Source: Pontibacter flavimaris
Lineage (GTDB): Bacteria; Bacteroidota; Bacteroidia; Cytophagales; Hymenobacteraceae
DNA length: 64,000 nt
Assembly (NCBI RefSeq): GCF_001907195.1
Contig: NZ_LVWA01000012.1
Coordinates: forward strand, 328,960 to 392,959
Reading direction: 5' to 3'
This document shows positions 34,379 through 43,357 of the stretch, one piece after another (within the stretch, counting starts at the first letter, position 1; each line of letters opens with the position of its first letter). The position numbers and the translations under genes were made by a program. The notes beneath the pieces are model-generated. The model had not been told where the DNA came from and did no database searches. It worked only from the letters and a program-made list of their open reading frames with translations.

Positions 34379-35079
34379 AGAAGGATGATGAGTAAAATTA
34401 CAAGTATAAACAGGGCAACTATAAGCAGCAGGGACTCTTTTAGTTTAAGCCGCCAACCTTTAGGCGGTTTCCGTAGCGCCTCCTGCTGCTGCAGAATGGT
34501 TTCAGCAGTGATGTCGCCCTGCTCCACCAGCTTAAAGAAGCAGGCCGCAGTGGCCTTTACGTCCACGGCGGCATCGTGTTGGTGCTGCAGCGGCTCCTGA
34601 AACAGGCGCTCGTACAGTTCCCCCAGCCTCAGGAAGCGTTGGCGGGGCTGCAGCACAAAGTCAGCCGACGCGTTCATGGTGCAGAAAGTAGGGAGTTGCG
34701 GCAGCGGATTGGGCAGGTTGGCCCTATGAAATCCAACGCCCAGCATGTGGTAATCGAGCCGCATAAAATGGCCCACCACCAGCGGCTTATAGTGCTCCAG
34801 GTCCCGCGCGAGCAAGGAGAGCACCTGACTGCGGTGTTTGCCGTGCGCCTTCAGAAACTCCAGCGTAATCCCATGGATCCGGCCCGAAGCGTCGGATATC
34901 TCCAGCTCCGGCTCGTAGATGTAATGGTTCTCGGACCTGAGCTCCCGCCCGTCCTTGGTGTGTACCGCCCAGGCAACCTGCACGGAGTAGGGCCAGCTCT
35001 CATTGTCAGAGTAGGGCGCGTCCCAGTCTTGCGGAATTCCCGTTGTTTCGGTATCGATGAAAAGTATAAAGTCCCGCAT
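34375..35079 (-). CDS. DnaQ-like 3'-5' exonuclease with C-terminal membrane anchor
   Basis: DEDDh exonuclease fold: D9 and E11 in 'FIDTETTG', a middle Asp in 'GHFMRLDYHML', and H-x4-D in 'QHDAAVDVKA', so the active site is complete. 234 aa. Unusually, the C-terminus after about residue 205 is a single hydrophobic helix ('SLLLIVALFILVILLIILL') like a tail anchor, which would tether the nuclease to the inner membrane. It is translationally coupled to the DUF294 protein, a pairing also known in other bacteria, and follows a GNAT gene by 3 bp, so the three form one operon. The substrate (DNA, RNA or dinucleotides) is unknown. Confidence 0.88.
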   Translation of the reverse strand: MRDFILFIDTETTGIPQDWDAPYSDNESWPYSVQVAWAVHTKDGRELRSENHYIYEPELEISDASGRIHGITLEFLKAHGKHRSQVLSLLARDLEHYKPLVVGHFMRLDYHMLGVGFHRANLPNPLPQLPTFCTMNASADFVLQPRQRFLRLGELYERLFQEPLQHQHDAAVDVKATAACFFKLVEQGDITAETILQQQEALRKPPKGWRLKLKESLLLIVALFILVILLIILL

Positions 35080-35082
35080 GGC

Positions 35083-35520
35083 CTATTCTGCTGCCCCTAC
35101 GGCCGGTTCAGGTAAACGTATACTTCCCTCCATCACCACGTAATCTTTGCCGCCCTTCCCGAACGTATGATTTGTCTCTTGCAGCCCGAAGCGCTTGTAA
35201 AAACCTGCTTTCTCCTGCCGGGCATTGCACCAGAGCTGCTTTATGCCTTGCGCCGCCGCCTGAAGTATAAGGTGCTGCAGCAAGGCTGTGCCGTAGCCTT
35301 TGCCCTGGTTCTGCGGCAAGGTAGCAAATTTACGGAACTGCGCCCGCTCCCCCTCCACGAACAGCGACACCACCGACACCAGCTCACCGGATAAGTATAG
35401 GCCGAAGTGCTGGCCGCTTTCATCCTCCGGCAGCTGCACATAGTTTATACTTTGCTCCGGCCACATCACGTCGCGCCTGAGTTGCCAGGTTTCCCGGGCT
35501 GTTATTTCTTTTATCTGCAT
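35083..35520 (-). CDS. GNAT-family N-acetyltransferase
   Basis: 145 aa from the chosen ATG (an in-frame start 72 bp upstream extends into repeat DNA and adds a basic tail, so it is less likely). The acetyl-CoA loop is seen as 'LPQNQGKGYGTALLQHLI' (R/Q-x-x-G-x-G/A), with the preceding strand 'AQFRKFATL' and the later 'WCNARQEKAGFYKRFGLQ' typical of the GNAT C-terminal half. Substrate unknown. First gene of a probable operon with the exonuclease and the DUF294 protein. Confidence 0.87.
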   Translation of the reverse strand: MQIKEITARETWQLRRDVMWPEQSINYVQLPEDESGQHFGLYLSGELVSVVSLFVEGERAQFRKFATLPQNQGKGYGTALLQHLILQAAAQGIKQLWCNARQEKAGFYKRFGLQETNHTFGKGGKDYVVMEGSIRLPEPAVGAAE

Positions 35521-35535
35521 TTGATGTTGTGGAAA

Positions 35536-36012
35536 TATCTTCCGTTGGCGCGAGTTTGCAACTCGTGTCTTCCTATGTTGTCTGATTTGCAATCCGAGTG
35601 GCTTGAAAAGCTAAACTTATACTTTGGCTATACTTTTATACCTGTCTTTTCCCATGGTGCAAGTCTTCAGACTTGTATCCTATGATGAGGTCGGGTTTGC
35701 AACCCGACTGGCTTGAAAAGCCATACTTATACTTGAGCTGTACTTTATAATTTCCTTGCGCAAGCGTCCGCTTGTGTCTTCCATAGCCGCTGCTTCCTTC
35801 TGCTTGACACAAGATATCCTTGCTAGCTGCTGTTCATCCTCCAGAATTACATAAGCTACCGCTTCATCTCTAGCTTTGGTGCTCTCAAGCCCGAGAGGGC
35901 TCGTCTTCGGGCATCGCGCTGGGAGCTTTTCCTGCCCTCGTGCCTCGGGCTGCCTGCGGCACCGGAAAAACTCGCATAGGCGCTCAACCCAAAGACTGGG
36001 ATCAATTCGATA
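35536..36012 (-). repeat. Composite intergenic repeat, copy 3 (inverted, with duplicated hairpin part)
   Basis: Inverted copy. Here the small-hairpin part is doubled: 'gcgcgagtttgcaactcgtg' and 'tctgatttgcaatccgag' (35540-35600), then CAAGTCTTCAGACTTG and GTCGGGTTTGCAACCCGAC with GGCTTGAAAAGCC (35657-35722). CAAGCGTCCGCTTG, the 'agcccgagagggctcgtc' hairpin, 'gggagcttttcctgccctcg' and 'aaaaactcgcataggcgctc' follow. No gene. Confidence 0.8.
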
Positions 36013-36029
36013 GATGTGGCTATTTGTCA

Positions 36030-36096
36030 TCTCGAGCAAAGCGAGAGATATGTTCAGTATTCCCAATAGATCTCTCGCCCTGCTCGAGATGACAGA
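36030..36096. repeat. Family E inverted repeat, copy 2
   Basis: 'tttgtcatctcgagcaaagc' left arm and 'ccctgctcgagatgacagaa' right arm: CTCGAG-AAGCGAGAGAT-type stems, closely similar to 25262-25333. Confidence 0.7.
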
Positions 36097-36156
36097 AAAA
36101 GGTGTAAGTAGAACTCCCTCCCCTGTTCTTAGGGGAGGGTTGGGGAGGGGTTCACC

Positions 36157-37932
36157 CTATATTGCTTTCGCTTTATCCTTTAGCCAGGCCAGTTCGTCCG
36201 CTGTCAAGTGTGGGCCGAGCTTTTCTACAACGCGCTGGTGGTACTCGTTGAGCCATTTAATCTGGTGGGCCTCCAGCAGCTCTTTTTTCACCGGCGTGGT
36301 GTCGATGAGGGCCAGCGTGAGGTGCTCGAACGTATAAAACTCGCCGAAATCGTTGGTTTCGTCGGGCACGGTGAGCACCAGGTTCTCGATGCGAATGCCG
36401 TGCTTGCCCGGCCGGTAAATGCCTGGCTCCACCGAAGAGATCATCCCCAGCTCCAGGTCTACAGCCGTTGGCGTTGGGTTAAGCACATGCGGGCCTTCGT
36501 GCACGTTCAGGAAGAAACCGACGCCGTGGCCGGTGCCGTGGCCATAGTTGCGGGCATAATCCCAGAGCGGCTTGCGGGTGATGGCGTCGATCTGGTAACC
36601 TTTGGTGCCTTTCGGGTAGCGGGCCGTGGAGCCGTCTATCATGCCTTTCAGTACCAGGGTATAATCTATACTTTCCTCCTCCGTTAAATTGCCTAAAGAC
36701 ACCACGCGCGTAATGTCGGTGGTGCCGGAAGTATACTGCCCGCCGGAGTCTACCAGCAAAAGGCCCTCAGGCTGCAGCTCTACATCGCTCTCCTCGGTTA
36801 CCCTGTAATGCGGCAGTGCGCCATGTGTTCTGTACCCTGATATAGTATCAAAGCTTTCGCCCATAAAGCCCTCCTGCTGTGCCCGAAGCTCGCGTACTTT
36901 CTCCACCACTGTCAGCTCCGTGATGCGGGTCTTGCCAATGTTCTCCTCCAGCCACTTAAAAAAACGGGTAAGCGCCACACCATCCTTTACCATCGTCTGC
37001 CGCGTATGCTGCACTTCCACCTCGTTCTTCATCGCCTTGAAGAAAGTGGTGGGGTTGGTGTCCTGAATCACGCGCACCTCTTTTGGCAGCTCCTTGTACA
37101 GCGCGAAGCAGTTGCGGCGCGGGTCGATCAGGATACTGTCACCGGGTATGGCCGACACAGCTCTTTCGATCATGTCATAGGTTTCCAGCTCCACACCGGC
37201 CTTTGCGAGCCTTGCCTGTGCTTCTTCCGAAAGTTTGGTTGCATCTATAAATAACATGGCCTTGTCCTGGCTGATGAGGGCGAAGCTCAGCACCACCGGG
37301 TTGCATTTCACGTCGGAACCGCGCATGTTAAAGAGCCAGGCCAAGTCATCCAGCGAGGAGATGAGGTGGTACTCGGCTCTATACTTTTTCAGGGCCGCAC
37401 GCAGGCGCTCCAGCTTGCTCTCCAGGCTCTCCCCCACTACGTCCTCGCCCAGCAGGAAAGCCGGGGCCGTAGGCAGGTCCGGCCGGTTTTGCCAGATCGG
37501 GTCCAGGTAATCGCGGTTGCTGTTGATTATCAGGCCGATCGGGGTCAGCTGCGCCTCCAGCAACTGCGCCAGGCTCACCGAAATCAGCTTCGCATCGAAG
37601 GCCACAGTGGCCCCCTCCGGCAGCCGCTCCGCCAGCCAGTCGATGTACTCCGGGGCGTTCTGCACGCGCAGCTTCGCCAGTTCATAGCCGGTTCCATCCA
37701 GTTGCTCGCCGGCCTGCACAAAGTAGCGCGCATCCGTCCACAGGTGGGCGGCCTCTTCGGTAATCACCAAAGTGCCTGCCGAACCGGTAAAACCGGAGGC
37801 AAACTCGATGCATTTATACCTGTCGGGCACATATTCGCTTATATGGGGATCGGCCGATGGAATGATGTAGGCGCTCACGCCCTCCCCTTTCATCTGGCTT
37901 CGGATGGCTGTTAATCTATCTTTATAGGTCAT
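36157..37932 (-). CDS. Aminopeptidase P family protein (Xaa-Pro aminopeptidase, M24B)
   Basis: Cytosolic metallopeptidase removing N-terminal residues before proline. 591 aa with the three-domain layout of eukaryote-like APP1: two creatinase-like N-terminal domains (about 1-135 and 155-300) and the pita-bread catalytic domain (about 310-530). Metal ligands are visible in 'LLVDSGGQY' and 'GTTDITR' (two Asp), 'HGTGHGVG' (His), 'SSVEPGIY' (Glu) and 'HGIRIENLV' (Glu), plus a C-terminal extension typical of the family. Monocistronic; the end lies next to a family E repeat. Confidence 0.93.
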   Translation of the reverse strand: MTYKDRLTAIRSQMKGEGVSAYIIPSADPHISEYVPDRYKCIEFASGFTGSAGTLVITEEAAHLWTDARYFVQAGEQLDGTGYELAKLRVQNAPEYIDWLAERLPEGATVAFDAKLISVSLAQLLEAQLTPIGLIINSNRDYLDPIWQNRPDLPTAPAFLLGEDVVGESLESKLERLRAALKKYRAEYHLISSLDDLAWLFNMRGSDVKCNPVVLSFALISQDKAMLFIDATKLSEEAQARLAKAGVELETYDMIERAVSAIPGDSILIDPRRNCFALYKELPKEVRVIQDTNPTTFFKAMKNEVEVQHTRQTMVKDGVALTRFFKWLEENIGKTRITELTVVEKVRELRAQQEGFMGESFDTISGYRTHGALPHYRVTEESDVELQPEGLLLVDSGGQYTSGTTDITRVVSLGNLTEEESIDYTLVLKGMIDGSTARYPKGTKGYQIDAITRKPLWDYARNYGHGTGHGVGFFLNVHEGPHVLNPTPTAVDLELGMISSVEPGIYRPGKHGIRIENLVLTVPDETNDFGEFYTFEHLTLALIDTTPVKKELLEAHQIKWLNEYHQRVVEKLGPHLTADELAWLKDKAKAI

Positions 37933-37998
37933 GTAAATCTTGCATTAGGTTCGGGGCAAATTAAGGAAAGATGGGGAGAAATGCTCAGGGAAGCGGTT

Positions 37999-38601
37999 TT
38001 AATATACTTTGATGACCTGCCCGGTGCAGATGCCCAGTATACTTTTCAGGTAGCCGTTCACCACTCGCTCCATCGGCACCGGGTTATGGCCAGGGAAGTA
38101 ACTACCAATGGCCTCCGCCGAATCTTCCACGATGCCGGGGCTCACCACATTAATCCGTATTCCCCGCTGCAACAGCTCTCCTGCCGCCCCTATCACAAAG
38201 CCGTTCACGGCGGCATTTATCGTACTCAGCACCGCGCCCAGCGCAATCGGGTCTTCTGATAGTATGCCAGAGGTAAGCGTTATACTTCCGCCCGGGTTCA
38301 GGTGCTTCTGCCCGATAAGTGCCAGGTTTATCTGTCCCATCATTTTGCTGCGGATACCTTCCTGGAAATGCTCCTGTGTCAGGTCTTGTACTGGCGCCAT
38401 GGGCGCACTACCGGCAGCCACCACAAGGGCATCTACCTTGCCTATTTTGGTAAACATTTCCTCAATCGAGCGCGGGTCTGTCATGTCCACCTGCACGTCG
38501 CCGCTCTTGGAGCCCGCTGTTAGGATTTCGTGCGCGTCCTGCAGCCGCCAGTAAATGCGTTTGCCAATGGTGCCGGTGCCCCCAACAAGTAAAATTTTCA
38601 T
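37999..38601 (-). CDS. Short-chain dehydrogenase-like protein without the YxxxK motif
   Basis: 200 aa Rossmann protein with the nucleotide-binding 'LLVGGTGTIGKRIYW' start and 'LVVAAGSAP' (NNAG-like) motif, 'TLTSGILSED' for the catalytic Ser strand, and 'RINVVSPGIVEDS'. Where classical SDRs have Tyr-x3-Lys the sequence reads 'VLSTINAAVNGF', with Leu and Asn instead. This fits a known group of short SDR-like proteins (about 200 aa) with the same change, so it is likely a family feature rather than decay. Enzymatic role unknown. Single gene. Confidence 0.85.
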   Translation of the reverse strand: MKILLVGGTGTIGKRIYWRLQDAHEILTAGSKSGDVQVDMTDPRSIEEMFTKIGKVDALVVAAGSAPMAPVQDLTQEHFQEGIRSKMMGQINLALIGQKHLNPGGSITLTSGILSEDPIALGAVLSTINAAVNGFVIGAAGELLQRGIRINVVSPGIVEDSAEAIGSYFPGHNPVPMERVVNGYLKSILGICTGQVIKVY

Positions 38602-39139
38602 AGTTTTTCAGGTTTAGGTTGATGTGTAAAGTATACGGTTTTACTTTGATTTTTAGAGAAAGTAAAGGCGGGAGGAAGTATAGAAGTTTTGTGGGGGATA
38701 CGGCAGGCAGCAAAGTAATTTTTTCACTTGTTTGATTTCATTTCTAACCAAGCACAATGATTTAGAGCCAAGACCCGGTTTCTGTCATCCTGAAAGGATC
38801 TTGTTGGCGAGTAGCAAAGGCTACATCTCCCGGAGAAGGGGCCCTCTATTTCTACCAAGATTCTTAACAGAATGACAGCTCTGTAAGAACAGAATGACAG
38901 CTGCCTGAGAAGATTTAATCAAGCGTATACTTGCTTTCCTAAGGTAGTATTTACCCCTTTCAGAATTTAATCTCGATAGGGCTTCTTCCCCCTCCCAAAA
39001 CCGCACAACCTGTTCAATACTGAACACTTCTAAAAGTCTAAAAACTAGTATTTTAAAGCATAAAGGTTAGAAAACCAATAACATACATAACTGGCATCTA
39101 AATTGGCTATACCCTCCCTAGCAAGTATAAAATAAAACT
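38602..39139. repeat. Intergenic region with one inverted repeat (about 38780-38912)
   Basis: No gene supported. A bracketed inverted repeat begins 'tctgtcatcctgaaaggatc' and ends 'attcttaacagaatgacag', with an extra 'agaacagaatgacagct' copy of the right end next to it. It is the type of intergenic repeat with GTCAT/ATGAC ends also seen as family E. The rest is A/T-rich; a candidate sigma-54 promoter sits near the right end. Confidence 0.65.
39092..39107 (+). promoter_or_regulatory. Candidate sigma-54 promoter for the ABC efflux cluster
   Basis: TGGCATCTAAATTGGC: the -24 TGGCA part is perfect and TTGG stands one base off the expected TTGC at -12. It lies about 33 bp before the ATG of the adaptor gene; a sigma-54 activator is encoded at the end of the same cluster. 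Near match only. Confidence 0.35.
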
Positions 39140-40384
39140 ATGGATCGTGAATTATCAGCCGCTACCAAACAAGCCCATAGCCGCAAGCGCATCTGGCAGG
39201 TAAGTATAGCTGCGGCCCTGGTGCTGGCAGCTATCTTCGGAGTCAGAAGCCTGCTGGCGCCGGGTATCAGCCGCAGCGAGATCCGCACGGCTGTGGTGGA
39301 GCGCGGTCCGGTAGTAGCTACCCTGAGCGCCTCGGGCGTGGTGGTGCCGGAGCATGAGCAAGCTATCACCAGCCCCATTCAGGCGCGCATCGAGCAGGTG
39401 GTGCGCAACGCCGGCGAGCAGGTAAAACCCGGCGACCAGGTGCTCCTCCTCGACCGCTCCTTCACCCAACTGGCCTACGACAAACTGAAAGACGAGCAGC
39501 AGCTGAACCAGCACAAGAGCGTGCAGATGCGCCTGCAACTGGATAAAAAACTCAACAGCCTGGAGTCGCAGCTGGCCATTAAACGCATGAACGTGAAAAG
39601 CCTACAGGCGCGGCTGGAGGATGAGCAGTACCTCCTTAAAATTGGCGGCGGCACTCAGGAGCAGGTAAAACAGGCAGAGCTGAATCTGAAAATAGCGCAG
39701 CAGGAACTGGCGCAGCTGGAGCTGGACATTGAAAGCGAGCGCAAACTGCTACGAGCCGACGAGCAGGAACTGAGATATACGCTGGCCATGAATGGCCGCT
39801 CATTGGAAGAATTGGAGCGCAAGATGCAACAGGCCGAAGTACGCGCCACCCGCCCCGGCGTGGTGACCTGGGTAAAAAACGAAATTGGCAGCAGCGTAAA
39901 CACCGGCGAGGTCATCGCCCGACTGGCCGATCTGAGCAGCTTCCGGGTGCAGGCCAGCATTTCGGATGCCTTTGCCGATCAATTGCACGTGGGCGGCGAC
40001 GCCATTACCCGCATCAACAACACCGACCTGAAAGGCAGTATTGTGGCCATAGAACCCTCGGTAAAGAACGGCACTGTGACGTTTTATGTGGCCCTGGAGG
40101 AGAAAAGTCACCAACTGCTGCGCCCCAGCCTCCGCGTGGACCTCTTTGTGACGACCGCCAGCAAAAACGACGCCCTCCGCATAAAAAATGGCCCCTACTT
40201 TAACAGCGGCTCTCCCGACAACGTGTTTGTGCTGCGCGAGGATGAACTGGTACAAGTACCGGCCCGCACCGGCATGAGCAACACGGACTTTGTAGAACTG
40301 GAAAACGGCGCGCAGCCCGGCGATGTGGTGGTAATCTCCGACATGAAAGACTTTGAGCACGTGCAGAAAGTGCGGCTGAAGTGA
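39140..40384 (+). CDS. Efflux periplasmic adaptor (HlyD/MacA-like)
   Basis: Membrane-fusion protein of a tripartite ABC exporter, 414 aa. One N-terminal helix (about 21-40, 'VSIAAALVLAAIFGVRSLL'), lipoyl halves (about 70-100 and 225-255 'ATRPGVVTWVKNEIGSSVNT'), a long coiled-coil hairpin (about 105-220, Gln/Glu/Leu-rich) and beta-barrel plus membrane-proximal domains behind. It starts a cluster adaptor-TolC-ATPase-permease-permease-regulator-kinase all on the plus strand. By analogy with MacAB-TolC and related Bacteroidota systems it may export antimicrobial compounds, peptides or lipids. Possible sigma-54 control. Confidence 0.9.
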   Translation: MDRELSAATKQAHSRKRIWQVSIAAALVLAAIFGVRSLLAPGISRSEIRTAVVERGPVVATLSASGVVVPEHEQAITSPIQARIEQVVRNAGEQVKPGDQVLLLDRSFTQLAYDKLKDEQQLNQHKSVQMRLQLDKKLNSLESQLAIKRMNVKSLQARLEDEQYLLKIGGGTQEQVKQAELNLKIAQQELAQLELDIESERKLLRADEQELRYTLAMNGRSLEELERKMQQAEVRATRPGVVTWVKNEIGSSVNTGEVIARLADLSSFRVQASISDAFADQLHVGGDAITRINNTDLKGSIVAIEPSVKNGTVTFYVALEEKSHQLLRPSLRVDLFVTTASKNDALRIKNGPYFNSGSPDNVFVLREDELVQVPARTGMSNTDFVELENGAQPGDVVVISDMKDFEHVQKVRLK

Positions 40385-40417
40385 GATCCGAATCAAGTAT
40401 CACGACAGACGTAGCTC

Positions 40418-40532
40418 GATTCCGCTTTTGGGATTCGCAAGCCGAAAGTATGGAGCCGCAGGGATTATTAGGGACAAGCGGATTACAAATCCACAATTAG
40501 CTGAGTCCCGGATTGCAAATCCGGAACAGCAG
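40418..40532. repeat. Small palindromes between adaptor and tolC of the ABC cluster
   Basis: 'ttttgggattcgcaagccga', 'gcggattacaaatccac' and CCGGATTGCAAATCCGG. Same class as the palindromes in the RND operon at 14650-14792, and in the same place relative to the adaptor gene. Confidence 0.72.
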
Positions 40533-40601
40533 GAACCGCAGAATTTATACTTTAAAAATCGTGCTACCTGATACGAGCATCGTGATACGCAACATAAAAC
40601 T

Positions 40602-42095
40602 ATGAAAAAGCATTACCCATACTGTTTGCTGTTTGTAGTGTTTGCCCTGCACTGCGTCCAAAGTATAGCACAGCCTGGCACCCGGCAACTGAGCCTGCAG
40701 GAAGTGATCGCTTTGGCGCAGTCGCAGTCGGCAGAGGCGCTGCAGGTGGAGACCAGCCGGGAGAACAGCTACTGGAAATGGCGCAGCGTGAAATCCGAAT
40801 ACAGGCCGCAGCTTAGCCTGGAAGGTACGTTGCCCGACTTCAGCCGCACGATTACGCCGGTAACGCAACCAGACGGTACCACTGAGTTCAGACCCGTTTC
40901 CATCAACAATACGGATCTGGGCCTGACGCTGAGCCAGGTCATCAGCCCGACAGGCGGCAAGATTTTCGTGACCTCCCTGATGCAGCGCTTCGACGACTTC
41001 GACCGCGACCAGACCCGCTACAACGGCAACCCGGCCATTATCGGGCTGGAGCAGCCGCTGTTTGCCTACAACGCCCTGAGCTGGAACAAAAAGATAGAGC
41101 CGTTGCGCTACGAGGAGTCCCAAAAGGAGTATGTAGAGAACCGGGAAATTATAGCCGTAAAGGCCACCGGTTTATACTTTGATCTGCTGCTGGCCCAGTC
41201 CAACCAAAGTATAGCTGCCAAGAACCTGGCCAACAACGACACCCTGTACCAGGTAGCGCAGGAAAAGTATAAACTGGGCCGTCTCTCCAAAAATGAATTG
41301 TTGCAGCTGCGCCTGGCGGTCCTTAACTCCGATCTGGCGCTGGCCCAGGCCAACCTGGATGCCCAGACAGCCGCGCTGGCCCTGCGCAACTATATCGGCC
41401 TGAAAGACAGCGCCCAGTTCAGCCTGCACGTGCCTGAAAGTATACCCGAAACCACCGTGGCAGCAGCGGTAGCTTTGGCCGAAGCCAAAAAGAACCGCAA
41501 GGAAAGTATAAACTTCCGGCGCAGGATGCTGGAGGCCGAGAGCCTGGTAGCAAAAGCCCACGGCGACAACGGCTTTAACGCCAGCCTGTTTGCCACCTTT
41601 GGCCTTACCAACCAGGGAGTTGCCTTCAGCGATATCTACGACCGCCCGGACAACCAGCAGCGCGCCCGCATCGGCTTTACCATGCCCATACTCGACTGGG
41701 GCCGCCAGCGCTCGGTTACCAAAGTGGCGCAGCTGAACCAGAAGCTGGTAGAGTACACCATCAGCCAGGAAGAGACAAATTTTGAGCAGGCCGTGCTCAC
41801 GCAGGTAAACCAGTACAACACCCTCAAAACCCGCATCAGCACCACCGCCGAAGCAGACGCCATCGCCGCTGAACGCTATGAGATCGCCAAGAATACTTTT
41901 CTGATTGGCCGCATCAGCATTACCGAACTGAACATCGCCTTGGCAGAGAAAGACCAGGCACGCCGCGCCTACATCGCCTCGCTCAGCGCGTTCTGGGAAG
42001 CACATTATACTTTAAGACAACTGACGCTTTTTGATTTTGAGAAGCAGGAGCCGATAGTAGCGGAGGCGCATAACCCCTCCCCGGCCCTCCCCTAA
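40602..42095 (+). CDS. TolC-family outer-membrane protein (ABC efflux cluster)
   Basis: Outer-membrane duct, 497 aa, signal peptide about 1-24 ('CLLFVVFALHCVQSIAQ', cleavage before QPG), two outer-membrane-factor repeats (about 30-250 and 280-480) with long helices such as 'VALAEAKKNRKESINFRRRM' and 'LIGRISITELNIALAEKDQA'. The latter is the typical second coiled-coil turn. It contains at least six AAGTATA/TATACTT copies, read as Ser-Ile, Lys-Tyr and Leu-Tyr-Phe, an instructive case of the motif in different frames. It lies between adaptor and ATPase genes; a composite repeat separates it from the ATPase. Confidence 0.9.
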   Translation: MKKHYPYCLLFVVFALHCVQSIAQPGTRQLSLQEVIALAQSQSAEALQVETSRENSYWKWRSVKSEYRPQLSLEGTLPDFSRTITPVTQPDGTTEFRPVSINNTDLGLTLSQVISPTGGKIFVTSLMQRFDDFDRDQTRYNGNPAIIGLEQPLFAYNALSWNKKIEPLRYEESQKEYVENREIIAVKATGLYFDLLLAQSNQSIAAKNLANNDTLYQVAQEKYKLGRLSKNELLQLRLAVLNSDLALAQANLDAQTAALALRNYIGLKDSAQFSLHVPESIPETTVAAAVALAEAKKNRKESINFRRRMLEAESLVAKAHGDNGFNASLFATFGLTNQGVAFSDIYDRPDNQQRARIGFTMPILDWGRQRSVTKVAQLNQKLVEYTISQEETNFEQAVLTQVNQYNTLKTRISTTAEADAIAAERYEIAKNTFLIGRISITELNIALAEKDQARRAYIASLSAFWEAHYTLRQLTLFDFEKQEPIVAEAHNPSPALP

Positions 42096-42139
42096 TTTCT
42101 GCAGACGATTACACCCCTATGGTCCCCTCAAGGGGACAG

Positions 42140-42585
42140 TAGTAATAGCTGTAGCTATCGAAATGATACCCAGTCCTTGGGTTGAGCGCCTTGTAGATTT
42201 CCGGTTTCGCTTCAGCGAAATTGCGGAGACCGCAGGTCAAGCAAAGGAAATGTACACAGCGCGATGCCAAAGGACGAGCCCTCTCGGGCTGGAGAGCACC
42301 AAAGTATGAAATGCAACGGTAGGTTTATAATACTTAGGATGAACGGAAGCTAATAAGGATAGCTGGCATCAGGTTACAGGAAGCAGCAGCTAGGCAAGTC
42401 AAGTATAAAGTATGGCTGCTGCGGATCTGGAGATCCGCAGCAGAAAAGTTCCAGACACGGATGTCCGGAACAGCCGAATAGCTTAAGTATAAAATATCGC
42501 CGAAGTATAAGTATGGCTTTGCAAGCCAGTCAAGTTGCAAACTTGACACCATCATAGGACACAAGTCTGAAGACTCGCGCCAGGG
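42140..42585 (+). repeat. Composite intergenic repeat, copy 4
   Basis: Forward copy: 'agtccttgggttgagcgcct', 'cgatgccaaaggacgagccc' with the 'gagccctctcgggctgg' hairpin, 'aaagtatgaaatgcaacgg', 'ggaagcagcagctaggc', an extra CTGCGGATCTGGAGATCCGCAG hairpin, then GGCTTTGCAAGCC, GTCAAGTTGCAAACTTGAC and CAAGTCTGAAGACTCG. It sits inside the efflux cluster. Just before it, GTCCCCTCAAGGGGAC (42122-42137) forms a small hairpin without a T-run. Confidence 0.8.
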
Positions 42586-42653
42586 ATTAGAGATGATAAA
42601 GCAGCTAAAACACAGAATCACTATAAAAACCAAAAGACATTATATTCAAAACT

Positions 42654-43355
42654 ATGATCACGTTAACCAACATCGAAAAGGTCTACCAAACCAAGTCCAT
42701 CGAGACGGTGGCCCTGCAGCACGTAAACCTGGTGGTTCCCAAAGGCGAATTCCTCTCCATCATGGGGCCATCGGGCTGCGGCAAATCCACGCTGCTCAAC
42801 ATCATGGGTCTGCTGGACGTGCCGACCCAGGGCACTGTGGAGATAGACGGACATCCCATCACGAGCTATAAAGACAAGGAACTGGCGCACATCCGCAACG
42901 AGAAAATCGGCTTTGTTTTCCAGAGCTACCACTTGGTGAACGATTTGAGCGTGCTCGACAACGTGGAGCTGCCCCTACTCTACCGCAACGGCATTTCCGC
43001 CTCCGAGCGTACCCGACGCGCCAAAACCGCCCTGGAGAAAGTAGGCCTTAGCGCCCGCACCAAACACTACCCCACGCAGCTCTCCGGCGGACAGCGCCAG
43101 CGCGTAGCCATCGCCCGCGCACTGATCGGGCAACCGCAACTTATACTGGCCGACGAGCCGACCGGTAACCTGGACTCAGTGATGGGTGAGGAAATCATGA
43201 ACATCCTGCTGGACTTGAACCGGGTGGATGGCACTACCATCGTGATGGTGACGCACGACGAGAACATGGCCCAGAAAACCGAGCGCCTGGTGCGCTTCTT
43301 CGACGGGCAGCAGGTTTCTGACGCTAAGGTTTTTGCCAACCTTCAACAAGTATAG
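42654..43355 (+). CDS. ABC transporter ATP-binding protein (MacB/LolD type)
   Basis: ATPase subunit of the exporter, 233 aa. Walker A 'GPSGCGKST' (38-46), Q-loop 'FVFQSYHLV' (about 88-96), signature 'LSGGQRQRVAIARAL' (143-157), Walker B 'LILADEPTGNLDS' (163-175) and the switch His in 'MVTHDENMA'. The 'DEPTGNLD' form is typical for the MacB/LolD/FtsE branch that works with FtsX-like permeases, which follow 2 bp downstream. Cytosolic face of the inner membrane. Confidence 0.95.
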   Translation: MITLTNIEKVYQTKSIETVALQHVNLVVPKGEFLSIMGPSGCGKSTLLNIMGLLDVPTQGTVEIDGHPITSYKDKELAHIRNEKIGFVFQSYHLVNDLSVLDNVELPLLYRNGISASERTRRAKTALEKVGLSARTKHYPTQLSGGQRQRVAIARALIGQPQLILADEPTGNLDSVMGEEIMNILLDLNRVDGTTIVMVTHDENMAQKTERLVRFFDGQQVSDAKVFANLQQV

Positions 43356-43357
43356 CC

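Noticed and set aside
38821..39027. Minus-strand frame of 68 codons in the gap before the adaptor gene
   Set aside because: Lies partly in an inverted repeat, has no recognisable features and no promoter or terminator.
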